Assembly (NCBI GenBank): GCA_934045905.1
Contig: OW203766.1
Span: 21,880,309 to 21,944,308 of the forward strand
Source of the DNA: Leuctra nigra
Taxonomy: Eukaryota > Arthropoda > Insecta > Plecoptera > Leuctridae
Direction: 5' to 3'
Length of the DNA stretch: 64,000 nt
Under the pieces are notes generated by a model that did no database searches, was not told where the DNA came from, and was given only the letters and a program-made list of their open reading frames with translations. The position numbers and the translations under genes were made by a program. Positions 12,901 through 24,900 of the stretch are shown here, piece by piece. Positions within the stretch are counted from its first letter, which is position 1, and each line of letters starts with the position of its first letter.

Positions 12901-15900
12901 TCCCGCATCACACTACTTACTTCTGCATCACAAAGATCTTCCTCCATCTCACTGTCTTCCATTTCACTTCCAATCTGCAGCTCTTCTTCACCCATTGATA
13001 CATTAAGATCCTTTTTTACATTTAAAAGATTCTCAAAATACTTCCCCCACATCTGGTTTATCTTCATTACATCACTTATCAGATCACCCTTGTCATTCTT
13101 CATACTCTTTAGATCGTCTCGAGTTCCCCTTTTTTCCTTGACTAGTCCATAGATCATCTTTTTGTTGCCATTAAAATCTTCCACCAACTTGTCTGCTAAC
13201 TCCTCCATTGATTTGTCCTTCTCTTCTTCTACAATGCATGCCACATTTCTTCTGCATATTCTGTACTGATGTTTACTTTCTAACGATCTGTCTAATTCGT
13301 ACTTCTGCCATGCTAGTCTTTTCTCCTTCACAGCAACTTTCACTTGTACAAAACTAAATAGTAAATATACTTACGCTATTGACACAAAAGACTAATGGAC
13401 TTTTTAGTGAAGAGACTTATCGTTAAAGATTGCATAAGAAAGTTAATATCTGGATTTTTATTTATTTCTGTAAATGTTTCAGGTCCGGTCTGATTGCCCA
13501 GATTTCAAATCCCACTTCCACAGTGTTGAAAAGTCATTAGTTCTCGACTTTACTTCGATTTCTGTCGTCTTTCACCGAGAAGCGTTCTCCACACTCAACA
13601 AGTACCTACAATATCTCTTGCAAAAGTAAGCTTTTATTCCTTTAATCAACAATCTTTACTACCACATGAAAATTTAGTGCATAACTTACAATTTTGTATA
13701 CACACAGAGACACTAATAATAATATAATAATAATAATGTAATTTATTGAGCACATAAAATAGGTACATAATTGGTCTGTATTCAACAATCGAGTCGTTGA
13801 TCTTCCATACATCCATACATACATTTCCAAGAAGAACACATCATAAAATTTAACAAATTAAACTTCACAATTCACCAAATATAAGAAAATATGATCCGAT
13901 CTATACAATCCCTCTTCAGTGTATTATTTTTCTTCTAATCTGTGTTGACTTCCAGGATGCAGAATCGTGAGACTTACTTGAAGCCGCTGATCCCCGAGTC
14001 TCCAAGACTCATCTCGTGGCTGTTCTCCCCGGAGATCGATCCCCCCATCCCTCCGGGCGCCACCAAGTTCAGTTACTCAAGCCGTCTCGGTGAGATCAAG
14101 GTCCGTCTATGCGACACCGACATCGACTTCCTCGAGATCAAGGTATCCGGATTCGAGAGCGACTGTCTGTTCAAGGCCAACGAGAGGATGGTGCTGAGGG
14201 TTTATCTTACTTCGTTGAACGTCGATGATCTCTCCGATATGACGCTTTATCCCAAGGTATTTATTCATTTTCTACCTTGGAATGGAGAAGCAGAGAGAGC
14301 GAAGCAATGTGAAAAAAGAGACACTCACTTAATGATTTTCGTCTTTTAGATTCTTGGTATCGATGAAGACAAAGCGTTTGAGTTCAAGTACGTCCGACAC
14401 AGCCCGAAGCTCTACACTCGGTCCAACATTGAGTCGAACAAGGACGACGTCAAGTCCGACGGCAGTTTCCGCCTCTATGTCGGTCGCATGCACATCGTGT
14501 TGCTGTACAAGCTGTTGGTAGACCTGCAGCACTTCTTCGAGCCGTTCATTCACCCTGGCGTGGTGGCACAATCACTGCGACTCACGTACAGGTAAGCTAT
14601 CTGAAAGAGAGAGTGAGAGGAGTACGTGAAGTCTGAACCATGAGAATAGAGTATGGGTGTTTAATTATACATTTTAATAGTTTAGTTGTAAAAAGTCCAC
14701 TTGGAATTCTGGTAAACCTGAATGTTACATAGCTTTTTTGGTGCTCAGTTGACTTGGCAACTTAAAAGTTGTTTAAACTTATAAATATTCAAGCGGAGTC
14801 TATTTACGTAGCTTCTATTACTGTATTTCTGTATTTTCGCGGCCGAGCAATTATTTCTTTTCCAAATCATCCACTCTCCAAAGAAAATATTAAATTAGAG
14901 CCAGGCATTTGGTCTGAATTTTATTTTAAATGGGGGGTTCAATAGATGGTTCAAAAGATATGGTTCAAATGATACATAGAAATTAAATACGTTTTATTTA
15001 ACATAAGGATATGATGTACTAGTTACGAGTTTCTCTCGGAGGGAGTTTCCTATATTTTCTGTCATCGTACACAGAGCTATGGAACAACAAGCAGCACAGT
15101 TGAGGGGGTGGAGCACAAAACTGCATCTCTCACTAGACGTCCACGCACCGACACTGTTGCTGCCGCAGAAGACTGCCTCGCCCAATCTCATCATTCTCAA
15201 CATGGGTGAGTTTGTTGTCTTTCAAATACAAGAGGAGTGGAAGTTAACAAGAGTATTTTTAAATTTGAAATAGTTGAAGTGATCTAGGGATCTCTCTAGT
15301 CTAGTGATGTTCGTTCTTGGGTAGGTACTTGTTTTAACTTTTATATTATCAATTAATTATCATGATCTCAAATGTGATGAAAATTCTAATTGTGATCTAA
15401 ATTGTGTACAATAATTTTGCAATGAGATAGCTAAATAGTAAATAAACGAAATATAAAATAACTCTTTAGGGTGCGAAAGGTCATGGAAAGTGGAAATTGT
15501 GTTGTGTATTTCAGGGGACTTGACTGTGGAGAACTTTTTCAAAGAAGTATCGACCAATCAGATGAGCAGCTCGATGACGGCCGAGACGACTCCTATCATC
15601 GACAACGTGTTGGTGCGTCTCGACACGCTGCAGATATGCCGAGCCATCATGACGCTCGCAGGCACTCTGGAGATACAGGTCAGTGCTCGAATGAAAAGCT
15701 ACTCTTTTGAGTGTGAAAATAGTGTGTTTTACCAACATAGGTACTTGTTATTTTGATTAAATGTATTTTAAACACATTAAAAAAATGCGTGAATATTCCT
15801 ATGCAAGAAAAGGTGTCTATAAATAATAATAAGATTATTATTATTTATAGGCTCCTTTTAAAACAACATTTTATAAAAAACAAGTTTTTGCTTGATGTTT

Positions 15901-18900
15901 TCTCCTCCAGGAGCCCATCCTGGAACCGATGAGCATCCGGCTGGACGTGAAGCGAACGCTGGCTTACCACATGACTGTCAGCTCTCTTCCGCCCGCCCCC
16001 GGTCCGTATCTGCAGCCGAGCAAGAGTCTGTTGCTGTACGAGGTGGTCGGCCACATGGACGTCGTCAAGATCAACCTCGGACAGAGAGACCTGTCGACGC
16101 TGCTCGCCGTCTGGTCGGATAATCTGGCAGAGGGACACGCCATCGGTGAGTTCACACACAACAGCTCACTGTTCAGTGCTTTAACTCTGTATAACTCCAG
16201 AGTCAACTTACGTAACTTGCATTATAATGTCTCTGCAGCGGAACTCCGGCCATGCTCCCCGATGCCGACTCCGCTTGAACCTCACACGCCCACCAATCCT
16301 TCAGAAGAAGCGGCCGTGCGGAAACTCCAGGCGTTCTTCTGTCAGAACGAGCAGACCAGACGCGAAGCGAGCGTGAGGCTCACCTTCGAGGGATTGCAGC
16401 TTTTCCTTTTCAACGACATAGATGAGGTATACCAGTCTTGACAAAATCATATCCCTGAAGCATTCATCTAACTTTAGATCAGGGACCCGAACCTTTATTA
16501 ATAAAGGTTCCGGTTCCGGTTCCACAATTTTACTTTATAAAGGTTCGGGTTCCGGTTCCGGTTCTTAAACAAATAATCTTAAAGGTTCGGTTCCGGTTCC
16601 GGTTCCTGCATAAAGGTTCCGGGTTCCGGTTCCGGTTCTCAAATTTTAAATCAAACTAGATTATAACACTTCAGTATTATGTCAAATTTAATGGAATTTT
16701 ATAATTTGGATTTTGTCATATGAATGAAGCACTGGTATAGGGTCTGTAATATGCGTACAGAAGTCACAGGATGGTACGCAGACTAAATCTCAGAGTCAGA
16801 AGAGACAATGGCGGCAATTTTCTCCATAAGACGGCGTAAACATTCATTTTGCCAGAGCTTCATAATTGTCAGCAATGCAGTTCTCATCGCAAAAAATTGA
16901 AAACTCGAGCACCATTTAAAAATGAAGGATTTTCAAGAATTAAAAAAGTCTACAAAAAATACTAATAGAAATGTTATCAAAAAATATTTTTTTTACAACT
17001 TTGCGAAAAATATTCTTTGAAAATATCATAATATTAAAATCCAAATGTTAAAAAATTAAATCGTACATGTTTCTTTTATTAAAAGAAGGAACCTTTAAGA
17101 ACCTCTAAGAACCTAATTGATTATAAAGGTTCGGGTTCCGGTTCCGGTTCTTGGGGAAAAAAGTATAACGGTTCCGGTTCTGGTTCCAAAATTATAAAGG
17201 TTCATACCGGTTCTAGGTTCCGGTTCCGGTTCGGGTCCCTTCTTTAGATTAATTCTATTCCTACTATTTTCTCCATAGTGTACCTAATATTGCTTGAACA
17301 TTTTTACATTTTTACGTATTGGTGTGTTGAGTGCTTAAAATTCAACACAAGTACATATCTACTCTTATTTCCATAACAGCATCACAACGAAATGGTTGGG
17401 TCTGAATCTAATGTCTATGTTTGCTGATCCAGGTTCTGAGCTCCCCCGTTCGGGATCTGACCCATGGTCTGTGCAAGTTGTACGTCGGCGAAGCTGCTCT
17501 CTCGCTCGAGACGTTCACGGACAGAAGCTTCGAACTCAAGTCTTCGCTGCAGTGTATCTTCCTAGAGGACATCCGTCCCGACAACACCATCATTATCAAG
17601 AGGTATAAAAATAACTCCAACATTTTACAAGAACATTGATGAATATTGTGTTTTTAAGAAATTACAATTCTAATGAAAAGAAAAAAATTATGTGATTAAA
17701 AAATCAGTATTTTAGGCAAATACATATCACAAAATGAAACTTTGATACACTAATTTATGATAAAAATATGCTAGCTACAATTTTATAATTTTGATAAAAT
17801 AATTAGAAAAGTAGGTAGGTAGGTACTTACGTGATAATATTCACAAATACTACCTGGGGGCTTATTCTTGAAAAAGTTATCACGTCATAACTCCAAGTTA
17901 TGATGTCATAAGGAAATTTGTCCTATCTCTCACCATGTTAATATTATGACTTTCTTATGAGTCATTACAGTAAAACCTCGTTAAGTCGAAATTGAAGGGA
18001 CCCAAAAAAAAGCACTTCGACTCATGATTTTTCGATTTATAAGTATTTTCATAGAATGATGTTTTCCAGACGTGTAGTAAAGATAAGCCTCGTAAACCTA
18101 CCCCCTCCCCCTGCGCAAGGGTCTAGAGACCACTTGAAGACAGCTGTTTAGTGAAGGGTCAATGCCTCCAATGGTTTATAGGACTCTTATTATTTACGCA
18201 ATTATATATAATCTGCAGACTGGATACTAAACAAATTAATCACACACTTAATTTTTGATAAATCGATTTCACAATTATTATTTATTCAACTACCTATAGG
18301 TGTGGTGTTATTGAAAAAATAAATAATGGAACAGAAACGGAAAGATAATTGTTCGTTGTCATTTATGAATCATCAAAAGATTGAGAAAAAAATTAAATAG
18401 GTGGAAGATTTCTTGAAAAAGTCACTGATTTCAGTTTGTTTTTCAGTCGAAAGAATATTTATTTTATGTGGACATCCATATTAAAAGTAAACATAAGATC
18501 TAGTGGAGCGGTCGCTCCACGCCAGCCAAGTCGTACGGCGCGCGCACACTCTCATATAAAGGCTGGAGCAAACCCACTTTTACTGTAAGCATCAAAGTGG
18601 CATTTTCGGCCTACTGGATCTTAAAATTGAGAAATCTCACATTGTTGCGAAATATCTTAATTTCGAGCTATGGCCCACCCTACAACATATACCAAATTTG
18701 GGAACAATAGTTTACGCCCTTTGCGCGCTAGAGGGCCGTGAAAACAGTGTTTTAGGGCGGTTTTCATAATAATAATCTTAGTAGTAGTAGTAGGCTGGAG
18801 CTAAAATCCGGTAAACAGGCCACAGCCTAAACGGCTGAACCGATTGATCTCACATTTTTACCACGTGTGCACTTTTGGCGTCTGATTTAACCTTGTCCCC

Positions 18901-21900
18901 ATGAATTTTTTGTGCCGCCATTTTGAAACCGGAAGTGACGTCATATCTCGTCAACGGTTGGACCGATCGGAACGAAATTTGCGCCAATCGTTTCAGACGG
19001 TCATCTATATGGATTATCAATATCAAAAGACTGAACATTATTTTAAATAAACCGGAAATGACGTCATGAAATTTGAAATACATCGATTTGCATTTCAGCA
19101 ACAACTGTTGATCCGATTGTCTTGATATTTATGTAACGTTTGTACTTTTGATATTTCATTTGACTTGTTATAAAACCAACCGGAAGCCGCCATTTTGAAA
19201 CCGGAAGTGACATCATGTCTCAAAAACGGCTAAACAGATTAGAACAAAACCAGCGCTAAACGATTTAGACGGTCAACTTTATGTAATCAGTAATATTTGA
19301 TGATTCAAATATCGAAACCGGAAATGACGTCACACATTTTATGACCTATACCGGAAATGACGTCATAAATATGCTAAATGACGCTAAATTCACCACTTTA
19401 TACTTTAAAACAGATATAAGTAAACGTACTTTGTAAATAATTATAAATTCAAGGTTGCAGTGTTCTCGGCGGCCATTTTTAAAACCGGAAGTGACGTCAT
19501 ATATCGTAAACGGTTGTACCGATTGCAACCTAAGTTTGGAAATGTGTTGGACTAATAATTATGAATTCAAGACGACATTATTTTCGGCCGCCATTGTTAA
19601 AACCGGAAGTGACGTCAAATATCGAAAATGGCTGTACCGATTGCAATCAAATTTTGGAAATGTGTTGTACTAATAATTATGAATTCAAGACGACATTATT
19701 TTCGGCCGCCATTGTTAAAACCGGAAGTGACGTCATATATCGAAAATGGCTGTACCGATTGCAACCAAATTTTGGAAATGTGTTGTACTAATAATTATGA
19801 ATTCAAGACGACATTATTTTCGGCCGCCATTGTTAAAACCGGAAGTGACGTCATATATCAAAAACGGCTGTACCGATTGCAACCAAATTTTGGAAATGTG
19901 TAGGAGTAATAATTATGAATTCAAGACGACATTATTTTCGGCCGCCATTGCTAAAACCGGAAGTGACGTCATATATCGAAAACGGCTGGACCGATTGTAA
20001 CGAAACTTAAAGCTATTCTTCTTGGATAATTATTTTAATCTTATATACCAAACGCAACTTTTCTAAGTATCCAAATCGGCATAGGCGTATTTTTTTAAAG
20101 AAATAAGTTCTTGCACGGACACAAGCTGTGCTACAAGCTGTATGAATAAACTAACAAAAGAAGTGATATCCCAGAAAAAAACACTCCGTGTAAAAAAGGC
20201 AGCCAAGTCTCTTTACTTTAAAAAAATTCAACACCGAAAAGGAGTGATATCAAAAAAGGAGCCAAGTCAATGACATTTCCAAATATTTAATCGTATCTTT
20301 GAAATAAAAGTATAAACACCGAGAAATACTTTACAAAAGGACTTGGCGCATCGTTTTTTTAAAGACATTTTTCTATTCATAAGCATGTGCCATTTATATA
20401 CAACCGTCATTTTGAATGTTTAGAATAATAGGGAAACATCTTTCAATTAGGTACATATTATACATACCTTCTGTAAAATATTTTCTATATGAATATATAC
20501 GCTATGAAACTTGTTGTCTATGCTTTCTATAAATATACACAATAGTTATCTTCGTAATATTGTTTCGTGGTGAATATAATTAAGTCTCATCATGCGTTAT
20601 ACCTTCACATCATGTAACAATTTCTATTAATACACATTTTATAAAAATACATTTCACAAAGAAGACAGTCATATTGAATTTCTATTAAAAAATTTAACTT
20701 TATACACTTGACACTTCAAAAATATATAATTGTGTTCCATTAGTTAGTAATTATTTGACAACGTTTCATGATTTCCTTCAGTCAAGATCAAATTATGAAA
20801 AGATACCAGTCTAATATCGCCATATTAACAGTACTGCAAGAATATGTATGAGCCCACTTCCAATTGATATGAAGGGATGTGTGTTGTGAAAAATATCCGA
20901 CCGAACCGGGGCACGAACTTGGGACCTCTCACTTGCCGGGCGAGAGCTCTACCAACTGAGCTACCCGATCGGACGGGCGGACATTAGACACAACACACTG
21001 ATGAGGATCCTGACTCCTGACTCCATGGAAGTTTTCCAAAGAAACCTACATTCTCACCACTTCCAATTGTTATGTAATTCTTTCACCCTTATATTACTTA
21101 TATATTACAGCATAAAATCATGCTTCTATCGCCATTGACAAAACTATAAAATAGTCATTACTAAAAGTAGCTTGATTCATAGATTCTGGCTCTAATAGAA
21201 AGAGGAAAATGTACCTACTTGTAAATTTCTTTCCACTTTTAGGATAGAATGATGTCTTTAAAAAAACGATGCGCCAAGTCCTTTTGTAAAGTATTTCTCG
21301 GTGTTTATACTTTTATTTCAAAGATACGATTAAATATTTGGAAATGTCATTGACTTGGCTCCTTTTTTGATATCACTCCTTTTCGGTGTTGAATTTTTTT
21401 AAAGTAAAGAGACTTGGCTGCCTTTTTTACACGGAGTGTTTTTTTCTGGGTTAAATATTACGCGAATAATAATTCAATGACCAATGTTTATGCCGGCAGT
21501 CAGTTGTTGACTATTTACAGCCCTTTTCAGAGTGACTTTTTGCTCTAATTCTTAGAAACAGGGATTCAACCCTCCACCCGTGTCTGTTTTTTTGTTGAGA
21601 GACCCACTTGTCTTTGAGATAGAGCAGGTAGTGCCAGCTGGGGTGCCGCGGAAAAGGGAGGGAAGTCAGGCGGACATTCTGCTCCAAAAATAGAGGACAT
21701 TTTTGATAGAAATAATCCTGTATTCTCCGAAAATTGTATTATACAAAATAAATACTTCGATTTATAAACTGAAATCACATGTTATATTTCAACTTGGGGC
21801 CAAATATTACTTCGAATTACGACTTACGCAAATTTCGGTTTATAATTTATTTTAACATGTAACAGATTATACTGTGGACGGGACTTGAGTTTACTTCGAT

Positions 21901-24900
21901 TTATGATGGATTTCGGCTAATGGCTGTTCGATTTAAGGAGGTTTTACTGTACTTATGACGTGATAACTATTTCAAGAATAACCATCCTGGTTACGTAGAA
22001 ACATACGGGTTACCTAAATTAAATAAATAATAATACGGCATTTTGAAAATGACTACCTCAACCAGAATCATAATTTATTATTATCACTTTCATATTATTT
22101 TCCCCTACAAATCAGTCCACTACTACTGATCTACTAATGGAGGGATCTGATATTAATTCCAGGATCTTCCAGTCACATGGAGACGAGATGAAGATGGAGT
22201 CCGGTCCAATCATGGTCTCGACGCCCCCGATAGTGGACTTGACATTCCGCCAAGGTCAGAGCGGCGATCGCAACATCGACATCCTAGTTGAGAAGACTCG
22301 TCTGAACCTGTCTGTGCCATTCTTCATGAACCTCGGTCGCTACTTGCTCGACTCGCTGCCAGGGGAGCGACCAAACGAGGGCGGAGTTATCAACCACGGA
22401 TATGTTGGTGACGGCGTGCCGGTAAGAAACACGTCTTTATTATTTAATTTAAAAAAAAATCTGAAAAGTTGGAGTTATAATAAAATGAAAGTTGAACTGT
22501 TGCTCACAGATCAAGGCAGAACGAGATTGTTCAAAGCTGGGTCAACGACCTCCCAGCTCAACTGACAGCACAAGTGGATATTTCTCTTCAGGGGCTTCAT
22601 ACGTTGATGACACTTCAGGTAATAAACCGGAGAAATCAAAATATAACAAATCTTGTTATGTTATCACTTAGTTTATCCTTGATGATATTTAATGCCGGTG
22701 AAAGAACAAGGATGAAGAAAATTAGTAAATTATTCAATCATTCTCATTGTAAAGGGTAGAGGTAAATATTAATCCAAGAGCAGTAATTTATATTTTATTA
22801 TTAAATTACAGTAGTTCATATCACAATAACGTGTTGATTCTGTCCTTCAGGACTGTCCATCTCGATCCAGCTGCGTAAGCCCGAGATCATGCTGTTTGCC
22901 GACCTGTCACAGCTGCGCACACATGCGCTACTGCTGCAGACGGAGTTCCTTGTGGACTACAGCCGTCATCCGGGCAGGGAGTCCCTTGTGTGTTCTTTCT
23001 CCGGACTTCAGGTCAGTCGCCAGATGTTTACGTTAATTTAATAATAATAAATGACGTCTCAAAAGCCGGAAAGATTAGGAAAAGGGGAAAAGGGGAAAGC
23101 CCCTGCTTCGATCGCATCACGGGCCCCTGTCATTTACGGCCTTTTTTCCCGTATTACGGGCCGCTATTTACATTACTGTCGTTTCTCATATTTAACCAGC
23201 ATTTTTACTCATATAAATTTTTTCTATCTCTTATTTATTTTACGGGCCCCTTCACATTTTTATCTAAGCCCTTTGCCTCATCGCATCCCGGTCCTGCTTC
23301 GTTTGTCTAATGACTGTTTGCTTGCAACTTGTTGCAGGTTCTCTCCAAGCTCCAAGGTCACAACAAGCAGCCTCCACATCTGGTGCTTCATCCATGCGAC
23401 ATTGAGTTTGCTAAGAGTTTCAAGAATGTTGAGGAGGGAATCAAGGTGACAGCAATCGTCAGCAAAATCGACGTCCATTTGTCGGCTAGCACCATTCACA
23501 CTGTTTGTAATGTATGTACCAACAATCTTTCTTAAGAAACAAAAGCATATAGCTAGTGTGCGAATTAGCATTCATTTTACATTATTTTTTTAAAAATAAT
23601 TCTATGAATAAAAGTAAACTGTAGAACATTGGTGTGTTTTTAAAATAGTCTGAACATAGTTAAGAATTCATCATTTCCATGATTTGGCTATTCAAAATCG
23701 ATACACAATCTTAGAATTATGTAATCATCAACTCCTTTTATGTTACTCAACAAGTGTTTGATAGAAACTATTTATTTTTATTCCAGGTTATTGAAGATAT
23801 ATCTACCTCTTTGCAAGCCGAAGAATTGGATGCGAATACAAAACTTCAACAGGTCTTAACTGAAATGGAAGATTTGTGGTCTCCGAAGAAGATTCAGCCG
23901 TACATTTTAACAGAAACTTGCGGTAAGAATTTTATATGCTTTATATTGCTTGAAATTTGTATTACCGTTCATAAATTAAGATGATTTCTATAATTATTGT
24001 TGTTTTAGAGAACGTTTCGTACAGTACGCCACCAGATCTGGATGGAAGGCCCAGTGAAATGTTGACTGCAGCGATCCCGAAGATCCGCGTTGTATTTGAG
24101 ATGGAAGACGGAGTCACTAGAACACCAGTACTTGTGTTTAAATCATCGGCAGAGGCCTGCGTTCAAGACTGGTCGAAACAGATGCACATGAAAGGTAAGT
24201 GATTTCTTATGGTGAGAACAAGAATCAGCTCTGGAACGAACCATCTTTATGTCAACTTGGCATGTTTCTAGCGGAGATCCAACTCCAAGCGTCCTATTAC
24301 AACGAGCAAGTAGGCGCGTGGGAGCCTTTGATCGAACCCTCCGTGGATGAGGAGAACGTCTATCGCCCGTGGGAAATGCTCATCAAAGTGTTCCAAGCGA
24401 AGGCGTTCCCGTTATCAAGCAGGTTCGACCACGAGAGAGCGACCGAGACTGAACGAGACTGCTCCAAGATTGAGCGTGTCGCGTCCGAGCCGAAACCGTG
24501 CGACCAATCCGACACCTCGGCTGATGAGACTGAACCGGACAACGGGATGACGTTCATTCGACGACACAATAATGACACATCGTTAGCAGCCAAGAGGAGT
24601 GCGCATAATGGTAAATCAATCAATCGCATCCATTCGTTCAAGAGTTGGCCTTTCTATGTAATGAATAATGATATTGGCTAATACTCGAGGACAATGAGAA
24701 ATTGTTTCTTTTTCGACACTAGTCAGACATTATATTGTGAGCTCCTTGCCCCGAACAAATTATTACCTAAATAGCTAATAATATATCCGAACATTTAAAT
24801 GTTTAAACTAAGATGGGTTTCTCCCATTGAGTGGTTTTGTCAACAACCTATGAAAGCACAAAAAGTAAGTTAATTCAGGCCAATCCAATGTTCAATCTAT

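Larger units (their letters stand above)
17968..21949. mobile_element. Tigger/pogo-like Tc1-mariner insertion carrying nested cargo
   Basis: The left end is CAGTAAAACCTCGTTAAGTC, directly after TA at 17966-17967. The right end is the mirrored ...GGAGGTTTTACTG followed by TA at 21950-21951. CAGTAAAACCTC is typical of the pogo/Tigger group with TA duplication. At 3,982 bp no transposase ORF survives; the interior is filled with an ETS/CRE repeat region (about 18490-20040) and another TIR element (20171-21449). Confidence 0.8.
17858..21983. mobile_element. Outer TIR element split by a later insertion (VPS13 intron 24)
   Basis: CTTATTCTTGAAAAAGTTAT and CACGTCATAA at 17861-17890 face the mirrored sequence at 21953-21980 (TTATGACGTGATAACTATTT, then CAAGAATAA). 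Without the inserted element at 17968-21949 this would be a MITE of about 150 bp. Confidence 0.6.

Noticed and set aside
19455..20000. Overlapping repeated frames (YRKWLYRLQ, EFKTTLFSAAIVKTG)
   Set aside because: Translations of the 118-bp ETS/CRE satellite, not a protein family.
20899..20970. A functional tRNA-Ala gene
   Set aside because: Lacks U33, the T stem is broken and it lies inside a transposon.
23040..23330. ACGGGCC/GGGCCC-rich stretch in VPS13 intron 27
   Set aside because: No mirrored ends, tandem unit or coding signal could be established.
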